DNA of 22,897 bases. Source: Solirubrobacteraceae bacterium (lineage in GTDB: Bacteria; Actinomycetota; Thermoleophilia; Solirubrobacterales; Solirubrobacteraceae). The stretch covers positions 1-22,897 of the forward strand of contig JAUJME010000007.1 in assembly GCA_030447005.1 (NCBI GenBank), written 5' to 3'. This document shows, piece by piece, positions 16,638-22,897 of the stretch; the stretch's first letter is position 1; each line of letters opens with the position of its first letter. The translations under genes were made by a program, and so were the position numbers. The notes under the pieces were generated by a model. That model saw only the letters and a list, made by a program, of their open reading frames with translations, was not told where the DNA came from and did no database searches.

Positions 16638-16777
16638 GAGCCGCTGGGGTCGTCTCGCGCGTTACAACGGCCGCGCCGCGAGTGGGTTGGGAGGTGTGGC
16701 GATTTCCTCGGGCGCGGGGTGTCGGTGGTGCGTGACTGCGGCTGGTGAGGAGGGAGGGGGGTCGAACGTGCCTGGCG

Positions 16778-16828
16778 GATCGAGTGTGCGATTGAGCCCG
16801 ATATAGGGGCCGGATCGCACACTCGATC
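16778..16828. repeat. Perfect 15-bp inverted repeat, possible terminator
   Basis: GATCGAGTGTGCGAT at 16778-16792 and its exact reverse complement at 16814-16828, separated by 21 nt. The loop holds a nested GCCC/GGGC pairing. It starts 22 nt after the stop of the propeller gene (16850), so it most likely ends that transcript. No U-run follows on the minus strand, so intrinsic termination is not proven. It could also bind a dimeric protein. Confidence 0.55.
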
Positions 16829-16849
16829 GCCCGAGACGATCGAGCGCGC

Positions 16850-19180
16850 CTACCGCCGCAGCCGCACCGTGCGCGCGGCCAGCGGCTCGCCGCCCGGGCC
16901 GGCGACCCGGATGACGAGCTGCGCGGAACGAAGGCGGCGGACCCGCCGGGTCGCCGCCTTCACCCGCAGGCGCACCGCGCCCGAGCCCGCGCGCTGCCGG
17001 CGCACGCGCGCGAGCGCGCGCCCGCCGGCCCGCCGGACGACGCGGGCCTCGACCCGGCACCCGCCGTCGCAGTCGGCCCGGACGAGCAGGCCGCGCCGCG
17101 CCAGCGTCCGCAGCGTCGGCCGGCCGCCGACCGAGATGCGGGGCGCCGCCACGACCGTCCAGGCGTGGGCCGCCGGCGTCGGGTCGGTGTTGCCGGCGGC
17201 GTCGCTCGCCGTGACCTCGAAGCGGTGCGGCCCGCGGGCCAGGTTCGCGATCCGGTGAAGCGCCGGGCCGCAGGGCGCCCACGCGCCGGCGTCGAGGCGG
17301 CAGCTCAGCCCCGCCCCTGGTTCGCTCGCGCGCAGGGTGAAGTCCGCGCCGGTGGCGGTCGTGGTGGCGGCCGGGCCGCCCGACAGCGCCGCGTCGGGCG
17401 CCGTGGCGTCGACGCGGACGCGCGCGGGCCGGCTCTCCCCCGCGTTGCCCGCCTCGTCGCGCTGGACGGCGGTGACGAGGAAGGTGCCGTCGGGGAGCCC
17501 GGGCACCGTCGCCGCGAACGCCCCGTCGGGCGCGACCCGGACGGTCGCCTCGGCGACCGCCGCGCCGGGCGCGTCGGCGCGCGCGACCCGGACGGTGACC
17601 TGCTCGAGGTCGCCGAAGGCCAGCCCGGCCCGGCCCGCGACCGGCAGCTCCCGCGCGGTGGTCTGGGCGCCGTCGGCGGGCGTCGTGAGGGCGACGCGCG
17701 GCGCCGCCGTGTCGGGGGCGGAGGTCTCGCGGCGCAGGGTGGTCAACGACGCGCTGCGATCGGACGCGACGAGCACGTGGCCGCCCGACGGCGAGACCGC
17801 GAGGCCGTACGGGTAGTAGAGCGCGAGCCCTCGCGCGCAGAGGTGGTCGGAGTGGTCGGCAGCGCTCAGGTCGGCCGCGCCGGCCCACTTGTGCCCGCGC
17901 CAGCTCAGGCAGCCCTCGCTCCAGGTCCGCCCGGCCGCCGGAGGCTCCTGGCGGAGGGAGCCGTCGCGCTCGCGCTCGAAGATCGCCACCGCCGAGCGGT
18001 CGCGCGCGACGGCGTAGACGTTGCGGCCGTCCGGGCTCACCGCGACGCGCTGTCCGTAGCCCATCGCCGGGCTCGGCGCGCAACGGTCGGCCTCGCGCTC
18101 GTCGCTCGCGCATCCCTGCAGGGCGAGCGTGCCGCGGTCGGGGTCGCGGCGCAGCGTCGCCACCGAGTCGCTCGCGTAGGAGGCGGCGTAGACGTTGCGC
18201 CCGTCCGGGCTGAGCGCCACGGAGGTCGCGCCGTCGAGCCCCCGCCCCGTGGCGGCGCACCCCGGCCGCGGCGCCTGGGCGACGCAGCCGCCGTCGCCCG
18301 CGACGGGCGCCAGCGCGCCGGCGGCGCCGCGGGCGAGCACGAGCACGCTGTCGCTCACGCGCGAGGCCACGGTCACGAAGCGGCCGGCGGGGTCGATCGC
18401 CGTCTCGAACGCGCCGTCGAGCGCGGGCGCCTCGGCGCACGCCGGCACATCGGCGCCCGGCGACACGCCGTCCTGCACGCAGCCCTCCGGGCCGGGCAGC
18501 TGGGCGAGGAGGCCGGCCGGCCCGCGGCGGAAGACCGCCACCGCGTCCGAGCCGCGGGCGGCGACGTAGACGTTCGCGCCGTCCGGGCTGACCTCGACGC
18601 CCGTCGCGTGGTCGAGCGCGGCGGCCGGCTCGCACCCGGCCGCGGCGGTGGCGAGGCAGGCACCCGGCGCGTCGATGAACTCAAGGCCCCCGGTCGCCTC
18701 GTCGCGGGCGAGCGCGACGACCGCGTCGGCGACCCGCGAGGCGACGTAGACGTTGCGCCCGTCGGGGCTCACGGCGACCGCGGCGGCGCCGTCGAGCCCG
18801 GGAGCGCGGCCGCAGCCGCGCGTGCCCGCGGCGTTCAGGCACCCGGCCGGCTGGAAGCTGCCGTCGCCGGCGCGCTGGAGCGCCACCACCGCGTCGGCGT
18901 CGGGCGAGGCGACGTAGGCGCTGCGCCCGTCGGAGGAGATGGCGACGTCGTGGGCGCCCTCGAGGGCCGGCGTCTCGGCGCAGCGTTGGGTGCCGATGGT
19001 GGCGTCGAGACGGCTGGCGAGGCATCCGCCGGCCAGCGGATCGTCGCCGGCGGGCGGCGGCCCGGGCTCCTCGAAGAAGCGCAGGGCGCCGTGGGGCTGG
19101 GCGGCCGCCGGCGCGGAGCCGAGCGCGGCCGCCGTGACGGCGAGCCAGAGGAGGACGACCAGGCGGATCCCGGAGCGCAT
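16850..19180 (-). CDS. Secreted seven-repeat YVTN-type beta-propeller protein with Ig-like domains
   Basis: A 776-residue exported protein. Signal peptide about 1-27 (ends APAAA). Residues about 50-485 hold seven repeats built on SPDGRNVYVAS...SDAV, near 80, 134, 194, 259, 320, 379 and 460, consistent with a lactonase/YVTN-like seven-blade propeller. Each repeat is preceded by a Cys pair (53/67, 114/123, 175/183, 234/248, 299/308, 357/367, 424/448), probably disulfides. Two Ig-like modules follow (about 490-590 and 591-690), the second with the SCRLD...APCGP Cys pair and FEVTASDAAGNTDPTPA, then an Arg-rich C-terminal domain. The function is unknown; a surface or cell-wall role is inferred. 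The start is ATG 19180, which has no Shine-Dalgarno. It is divergent from the H-NOX gene across 81 bp. Confidence 0.82.
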   Translation of the reverse strand: MRSGIRLVVLLWLAVTAAALGSAPAAAQPHGALRFFEEPGPPPAGDDPLAGGCLASRLDATIGTQRCAETPALEGAHDVAISSDGRSAYVASPDADAVVALQRAGDGSFQPAGCLNAAGTRGCGRAPGLDGAAAVAVSPDGRNVYVASRVADAVVALARDEATGGLEFIDAPGACLATAAAGCEPAAALDHATGVEVSPDGANVYVAARGSDAVAVFRRGPAGLLAQLPGPEGCVQDGVSPGADVPACAEAPALDGAFETAIDPAGRFVTVASRVSDSVLVLARGAAGALAPVAGDGGCVAQAPRPGCAATGRGLDGATSVALSPDGRNVYAASYASDSVATLRRDPDRGTLALQGCASDEREADRCAPSPAMGYGQRVAVSPDGRNVYAVARDRSAVAIFERERDGSLRQEPPAAGRTWSEGCLSWRGHKWAGAADLSAADHSDHLCARGLALYYPYGLAVSPSGGHVLVASDRSASLTTLRRETSAPDTAAPRVALTTPADGAQTTARELPVAGRAGLAFGDLEQVTVRVARADAPGAAVAEATVRVAPDGAFAATVPGLPDGTFLVTAVQRDEAGNAGESRPARVRVDATAPDAALSGGPAATTTATGADFTLRASEPGAGLSCRLDAGAWAPCGPALHRIANLARGPHRFEVTASDAAGNTDPTPAAHAWTVVAAPRISVGGRPTLRTLARRGLLVRADCDGGCRVEARVVRRAGGRALARVRRQRAGSGAVRLRVKAATRRVRRLRSAQLVIRVAGPGGEPLAARTVRLRR

Positions 19181-19249
19181 CGGAGGTCAATGTGCCACGC
19201 ACCCGGCGGCCCAGCGGTTCGGCGGCTTACCTCCGCTTGCCGGCGTGTC

Positions 19250-19255
19250 TAGGGT
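19250..19255 (+). promoter_or_regulatory. Putative -10 box (TAGGGT) of the H-NOX cassette
   Basis: TAGGGT ends 6 nt before GTG 19262. No Shine-Dalgarno is visible, so a leaderless message is likely. The hexamer is identical to the one before the GST-like gene. Confidence 0.5.
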
Positions 19256-19261
19256 TGGGCG

Positions 19262-19809
19262 GTGCACGGCATCGTCCACTCCGAGCTGCGGTCGTACCTG
19301 ATCGACCGGATCGGGCAGGACGGCTGGCACGAGCTCGCGACGGCCGCCGGCGTCGAGGACGGCGCCTACCGGACCACCGGGACCTACCCCGACGAGGAGC
19401 TCACCGCCCTGGTGCTCGCCTACTCCCGCCGGTCCGGGCACAGGCTCGGCGACATCCTCGAGGAGCTCGGCGCCACCGCCGCCGGGAGCCTGCTCGACAC
19501 CTACGCCGCCTTCGTCCGGCCGCAATGGCGCGCACTCGACGTCATCGAGCACGCGGAGCAGGCGATGCACCGCGCCGTCCGCCTCCACGACGACGCGCCG
19601 CGCCGCCGCGGCTGCGCGTGGAGCGCTGCGGCGAGGACGAGGTCGTCGTCTTCTACGACTCCGAGCGGAGGCTCTGCGCGTTCGGGCGCGGGGTGATCCG
19701 CGGGATCGCCGATCGCTATGGCGAGCACGTCACCGTCACCCAGGTCACGTGCCAGCATCTCGGGGACCCGCAGTGCGAGATCGTCGTCCGCCGGGCGGAG
19801 GCGGCGTGA
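19262..19809 (+). CDS. H-NOX (haem NO/O2-binding) domain protein, frameshifted
   Basis: About 182 residues once a one-base gap is repaired. H-NOX proteins bind haem and sense NO or O2. Seen: the start HGIVHSELRSYL, YPDEELTALV near 42-51, LDVIEHAEQAMH with His103 as proximal haem ligand, and, after the frame change, PRLRVERCGEDEVVVFYDSERR with the haem-propionate motif Y-x-S-x-R. With one base restored near 19603-19604, His103 to Tyr is 29 residues, as in canonical H-NOX (His102/Tyr131). The end, CQHLGDPQCEIVVRR, has a Cys pair. As written, the GTG 19262 frame runs off into an unrelated tail that stops at 19696. The true C-terminus ends in TGA at 19807-19809, overlapping the next start. Family firm; integrity uncertain. 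Confidence 0.85.
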
Positions 19810-20242
19810 CCGGCGGCCCGGCGGATCCAGCCGTCCGGGAGGCGCTCGGGCGGGCGCTGACCGAGGTACGGCCCGCGATGTCCGAGATCGCCTCGTCGCT
19901 CGCGGAGGTGGTCGGGCGGGACGCGCCGGCGTATCCCGAGCGCGACCGGGAGCAGTTCCTCCACGCGTTCGAGACGCTCATGCGCGACGCACTCGAGGAG
20001 CGCGGCGAGGAGACCCGGCGATTCGTGCTCGAGACCGCGGTCCCCGGGATGCTGCCAGCGGCCGGACGGTGCTGTCGCTCACCGAGGGCCATGTCGCGTT
20101 CTTCACGCTGCTGACCGCCCGCATGCTGGAGGCGACGCCGCCCGAGCTGCGCGACGGGGGCGCCGTGTGGCTGGCCTGGTACGCGGGCGGGTTCATGCGC
20201 GACGTCATCGAGGTCGCGTGGCGCACGGCGGAGAACGGATGA
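19806..20242 (+). CDS. Helical protein of unknown function in the H-NOX cassette, frameshifted
   Basis: About 145 residues after repair of one missing base near 20055-20057 (CC where CCC would keep the frame). The start is GTG 19806, overlapping the H-NOX stop by 4 nt (GTGA). The N-terminal part reads PAVREALGRALTEVRP...ERGEETRRFVLETAVPGML and the second part TVLSLTEGHVAFFTLLTARML...WYAGGFMRDVIEVAWRTAENG. It is all helical with no signal peptide or clear motif. It loosely recalls helical sensor N-domains of RsbR-type regulators, but I do not claim homology. The length of 437 nt is one short of a multiple of three. The end overlaps the next start by 4 nt (ATGA). Probably a partner or effector of the H-NOX sensor. 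Confidence 0.65.
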
Positions 20243-20478
20243 GTGGCCGGGCCGACCTCTTCGACGAGGTCGTGACCGCCAGCCGGCTGAGCCAGGTGAT
20301 CGCGCGGTTCACGGTCAGCCGCCTGCTGATCAGCGTTGGCGTCCTGCCGGCCGAGATGACCCCGCGCGATCTGGCGGGCGCGCTGCCGCGACTCGAGGAG
20401 GGGCTCTCGGTCTACCTCAGGGGCGACGAGCTGGACGCCGCGCTGACCGAGATCCGGCGGCTGGCCGCCCACGGCTAG
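20239..20478 (+). CDS. 79-residue protein of unknown function in the H-NOX cassette
   Basis: A small soluble protein, not recognised. A helical N-terminal half (LFDEVVTASRLSQVIARFTVSRLLISVG) is followed by a MTPRDLAGALPRLEEGLSVYL segment and a C-terminal helix LDAALTEIRRLAAHG. The start is ATG 20239, overlapping the upstream stop by 4 nt (ATGA). A longer reading from 20167 would run through the preceding gene and is rejected. The stop TAG at 20476-20478 overlaps the stop of convergent rarD inside a CTAG. The tight overlaps make it a co-translated third member of the H-NOX unit. Confidence 0.7.
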   Translation: MSGRADLFDEVVTASRLSQVIARFTVSRLLISVGVLPAEMTPRDLAGALPRLEEGLSVYLRGDELDAALTEIRRLAAHG

Positions 20479-21419
20479 CCCCGCGGCGAGCCGGCGAACA
20501 CCGGCACGGCGGCGCCCGCCTCGGGCGGCGGCGCCGGCGTCTCGCGCGCCCCCTTCCGCGCGGCGCGCACGGCGTCGGCGGTGAAGATGGCGAGCGCGAC
20601 CCACACGAGCGAGAACCCCGCGAGCCGCGACAGCGGCATTGCCTCGCCGTAGATCAGCACGCCGATGAGGAAGTGGAGGACAGGCGCGAGGTACTGGAGC
20701 AGCCCGATGGTGGCGAGCGGGACGCGGATCGCCGCCGCGCCGAAGAGCATCAGCGGCACGGACGTCGTCACCCCGCTGCCGACCATCAGCGCCACGTGGC
20801 CGGCGCCCTCGGAGGTGAACGTCGAGCGACCCTCCCCGCTCAGCCACAGCAGGTAGCCGACCGCGGGCAGGACGAGGAACGCGGTTTCGATCGCCAGGCT
20901 CTTCGTCCCACCGACGTTCGCGCGCTTCTTGACGAGCCCGTAGAGCGCGAACGAGAACGCCAGGGTGAGCGCGATCCAGGGCGGGCGCCCGTAGTCGACC
21001 GTGAGCACCACGACGGCCAGCGCGGCGATCGCGACCGCGAGCTTCTGGTGGCGGCGCAGGCGCTCGTGGAGCACGGTGACCGCCAGGGCGACGGTCACCA
21101 GCGGGTTGATGAAGTAGCCCAGCGACGTCTCGACCACGTGGCCCGAGTTCACGCCGTAGATGAACATGCCCCAGTTGACCGTGATCAGCGCCGCCGCGAC
21201 CGCCAGCAGCCCGACCGTCCGCCGCCCCAGCCCGGCGATCCAGCCGAACCCGCTCGTGAAGGCGAGGACCGCGACGAGGAAGACGAGCGACCAGGCGATC
21301 CGGTGGGCGAGGATCTCGACCGGCGCGGCCGGCTTGAGCAGCGGCCAGTAGAGCGGGAAGAAGCCCCAGAGCAGGTACGCGCCGACGCCCGCTGCGAACC
21401 CTGTCCTGAGCTTGGCCAC
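20475..21419 (-). CDS. rarD: RarD-type EamA/DMT superfamily transporter
   Basis: A 314-residue inner-membrane protein with about ten hydrophobic helices in two EamA halves. The RarD signature is clear: GVGAYLLWGFFPLYWPLLKPAAPVEILAHR at the N-terminus, then NWGMFIYGVNSGHVVETSLGYFINPL in the first half and IGLLQYLAPVLHFLIGVLIYGE in the second. RarD proteins are presumed drug/metabolite exporters linked to chloramphenicol sensitivity; the substrate is not known. The Pro/Ala-rich tail (about 290-314) is cytosolic. The start is GTG 21419; an alternative promoter box TAGGTT (21426-21431) overlaps the upstream acyltransferase stop. Gap to that gene is 9 nt. Confidence 0.9.
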   Translation of the reverse strand: MAKLRTGFAAGVGAYLLWGFFPLYWPLLKPAAPVEILAHRIAWSLVFLVAVLAFTSGFGWIAGLGRRTVGLLAVAAALITVNWGMFIYGVNSGHVVETSLGYFINPLVTVALAVTVLHERLRRHQKLAVAIAALAVVVLTVDYGRPPWIALTLAFSFALYGLVKKRANVGGTKSLAIETAFLVLPAVGYLLWLSGEGRSTFTSEGAGHVALMVGSGVTTSVPLMLFGAAAIRVPLATIGLLQYLAPVLHFLIGVLIYGEAMPLSRLAGFSLVWVALAIFTADAVRAARKGARETPAPPPEAGAAVPVFAGSPRG

Positions 21420-21425
21420 CAGGCC

Positions 21426-21431
21426 AACCTA
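21426..21431 (-). promoter_or_regulatory. Possible -10 box (TAGGTT) of rarD, sharing the upstream stop codon
   Basis: TAGGTT on the minus strand lies 6 nt before GTG 21419; its TAG is the stop of the acyltransferase gene. No Shine-Dalgarno is present. Same arrangement as at ggt. Confidence 0.35.
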
Positions 21432-22376
21432 GCGGCGTGCCTGCGCCAGCTCGTCGGCGACCGCCGACCTGTCGCTGCGCGGCCCGACCGTGCCGACCAC
21501 CGGCAGGTCGCGCTCGGCGGCGAGCTCGTCGAGCGCGCGCTGCATCTCCCCCGTGACGCCGTCGTAGACCTCGTCGACGTCGGGCCGCGGGCCGTACTCG
21601 GCGCGCAGGTCGACCGGCGGCAGGACCTGGAGCGTGATCTGCGCCGGGAGCGGCACCCGGCCGGGCAGGTCGAAGACGGTGAGCCCCCACGGCGGCGCGA
21701 ACTGCACCGGCAGCACCTTGAGCCGGAACATGCGGTCGAGCCGCAGCAGGCTCGCGGCGCGCTGCCCGCGGGTGATGAAGAGCGCCGTCTCCTGCCCGCC
21801 GGCCGCCACCACCCCGACGATCGGGACGCGGTTGGCGAGGGCGAGGCGGATGAAGCCCTTGCGGTCGCCGAACTCGATCCGGTTGGCGTGCGAGGTCGGC
21901 CGGTAGCTCTCGTGGTCGCCGCCGGGATAGACGAGCAGCGCCGCCCCCTTGCCCAGCGCGCGCTCGGCGTTCTCGTGCGACGCGGGGATCGTCCCGTACT
22001 TGCGCAGCGTCGCCAGGCCGGGGATCGCGAAGACCATGTCGTGCGCGAGCTGGTGGAAGAGGCGGTCGGGCCCGAAGTGGTCGTAGAACTCGTACGCGAA
22101 GGCGAACGTGTCGGCGATCAGCGTGCCGCCGGAGTGGTTGCCCACGAGCAGGACGGGCCCGTCGGCGGGGATGTGCTCGAGGCCGCGGACCTTCGGCCGG
22201 AAGTAGAGCCGGGTGAGCAGCCGGTAGGCGGGCAGCGTCGCGCGGATGTACTCGGGGTCGCGCTCGTCGAGCGCGTCCTCGGGCCGGGACCGGAGGAGGT
22301 CGCCGGCGGCTGCGGCGGCGGTGGCCACGGCGGCGTCGACGCCGCCGCTCACGAATCGCGTCACGGTCGAGAGCAT
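21429..22376 (-). CDS. PlsC/DGAT-like acyltransferase family protein
   Basis: A 315-residue protein of the lysophospholipid/diacylglycerol acyltransferase superfamily, which moves acyl groups from acyl-CoA or ACP to a lipid hydroxyl. The active-site block is VGNHSGGTLIAD (His81, Asp89), the NHSGG variant known in actinobacterial members rather than classical HX4D. VYPGGDHESYRP near 148-160 matches the family's second block; KGFIRLALANRVPIVGVV is the third. Residues 1-30 are Ala-rich and amphipathic, likely to touch the membrane. The start is ATG 22376 with no Shine-Dalgarno. It is followed by rarD after 9 nt. Acyl acceptor unknown. Confidence 0.78.
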   Translation of the reverse strand: MLSTVTRFVSGGVDAAVATAAAAAGDLLRSRPEDALDERDPEYIRATLPAYRLLTRLYFRPKVRGLEHIPADGPVLLVGNHSGGTLIADTFAFAYEFYDHFGPDRLFHQLAHDMVFAIPGLATLRKYGTIPASHENAERALGKGAALLVYPGGDHESYRPTSHANRIEFGDRKGFIRLALANRVPIVGVVAAGGQETALFITRGQRAASLLRLDRMFRLKVLPVQFAPPWGLTVFDLPGRVPLPAQITLQVLPPVDLRAEYGPRPDVDEVYDGVTGEMQRALDELAAERDLPVVGTVGPRSDRSAVADELAQARR

Positions 22377-22424
22377 GGGCGTCGGCCTACCCGGCCCGGC
22401 GCCCCGCCACCCGGGCGGCGCGGC

Positions 22425-22897
22425 TCAGGCGGCGACGAGCGCGCGCAGCTCGCGCACGGCGGCCGGCCGGGCGGCCGGAAGGTCGAGCGTCGCGGCGATC
22501 CGGCTGCGGTCCATCGCGAGCAGGGCGCGCACGCAGCGCGGGTCGAACTGCGAGCCGGCCTGCGCCTCGACCTCGGCCAGCGCGTCCTCGAGCGAGCGGC
22601 GCGCGGCGTAGGGGCGCTCGCTCGTCATGGCGTCGAGCGTGTCGACGACGGAGAAGATGCGCGCCCACAGCGGGATCGCCTCGCCCGCCAGCCCGGCGGG
22701 ATAGCCCGCGCCGTCCCAACGCTCGTGGTGGTGGCGGACGACGTCGAGCGCGCGCCCGAGCTCCGGGACCCCGGCGAGGATCCGCGCGCCCGCCTCGGCG
22801 TGGCGGCGCATCAGCGCCATCTCCGCCGGGTCGAGCCGCCCGGGCTTGTTGAGGATCGCGTCGGGGACGGCGAGCTTGCCGACGTCGTGGAGCAGGA
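22425..22897 (-). CDS. HD-GYP domain phosphodiesterase, 3' part (runs off the right edge)
   Basis: The last 157 codons of a gene whose 5' part lies beyond the window. The visible stretch begins LLHDVGKLAVPDAILNKPG (HD motif and the Lys of HDxGK), then RHAEAGARIL, and HHHERWDGAGYP (HHExxDGxGYP), followed by FSVVDTLDAMTSERPYA. These are the full set of HD-GYP landmarks, so it should hydrolyse c-di-GMP with a metal centre. Any N-terminal sensor domain is not visible. With the EAL gene at 4027-5319 it is the second c-di-GMP-degrading enzyme in the window. Confidence 0.88.
   Translation of the reverse strand, partial: LLHDVGKLAVPDAILNKPGRLDPAEMALMRRHAEAGARILAGVPELGRALDVVRHHHERWDGAGYPAGLAGEAIPLWARIFSVVDTLDAMTSERPYAARRSLEDALAEVEAQAGSQFDPRCVRALLAMDRSRIAATLDLPAARPAAVRELRALVAA

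Noticed and set aside
19181..19235. CGGAGGT ... ACCTCCG inverted repeat between the propeller and H-NOX genes
   Set aside because: Only 7 bp with a 41-nt spacer; expected by chance at this GC content.
17165..19252. 695-codon plus-strand open frame
   Set aside because: Antisense of the propeller gene, whose repeats and signal peptide are unmistakable.

Overview
This window is very GC-rich, almost fully coding DNA with short gaps and many 4-8 nt gene overlaps. It most resembles a deep-branching actinobacterium of the Thermoleophilia/Solirubrobacterales type. That placement is inference. It rests on secreted proteins with Arg-rich C-termini and Ig-like modules, a seven-repeat YVTN-type propeller, an F420-type (Ddn/DUF385) oxidoreductase, actinobacterial kinase and PadR genes, and many starts that lack a Shine-Dalgarno but have a TANNNT box 6-8 nt upstream. 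No tRNA, rRNA, CRISPR array, transposase or phage gene was seen.

Left part (1-7.5 kb): a queuosine-salvage hydrolase of the Qng1/DUF2419 family is divergent from an orphan NMT1/THI5-like lipoprotein. A GST-like gene follows and converges, with a 40 nt overlap, on a five-gene minus-strand operon. That operon encodes a PadR regulator, a membrane Ser/Thr kinase, a GGDEF-EAL protein with degenerate GGDEF and intact EAL, a Ddn-like reductase and an SDR dehydrogenase. A cupin gene is divergent from PadR; the gap carries a good promoter and two ACTCCG-N3-CGGAGT palindromes.

Middle (8-16.7 kb, all minus strand): a two-TM membrane protein and a coiled-coil protein come first, then a secreted glycoside-hydrolase-like protein with a Pro-Thr tail encoded by a 24-bp minisatellite. 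Next are two dynamin-like GTPases, a protein resembling a polynucleotide kinase that has lost its P-loop, a BKACE (DUF849) enzyme and a gamma-glutamyltransferase whose signal peptide is frameshifted.

Right part (16.7-22.9 kb): a perfect 15-bp inverted repeat follows a secreted seven-blade propeller protein with a Cys pair in every repeat. Divergent from it is a compact three-gene cassette: an H-NOX haem gas sensor plus two unrecognised small proteins, joined by 4-nt overlaps. The cassette converges on rarD, preceded by a PlsC/DGAT-like acyltransferase and the 3' part of an HD-GYP phosphodiesterase gene that runs off the right edge.

Three genes (gamma-glutamyltransferase, H-NOX, and the gene after H-NOX) each look one base short. 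This suggests sequence errors or recent inactivation and should be resolved before they are called functional. The H-NOX cassette is the best candidate for an undescribed system.
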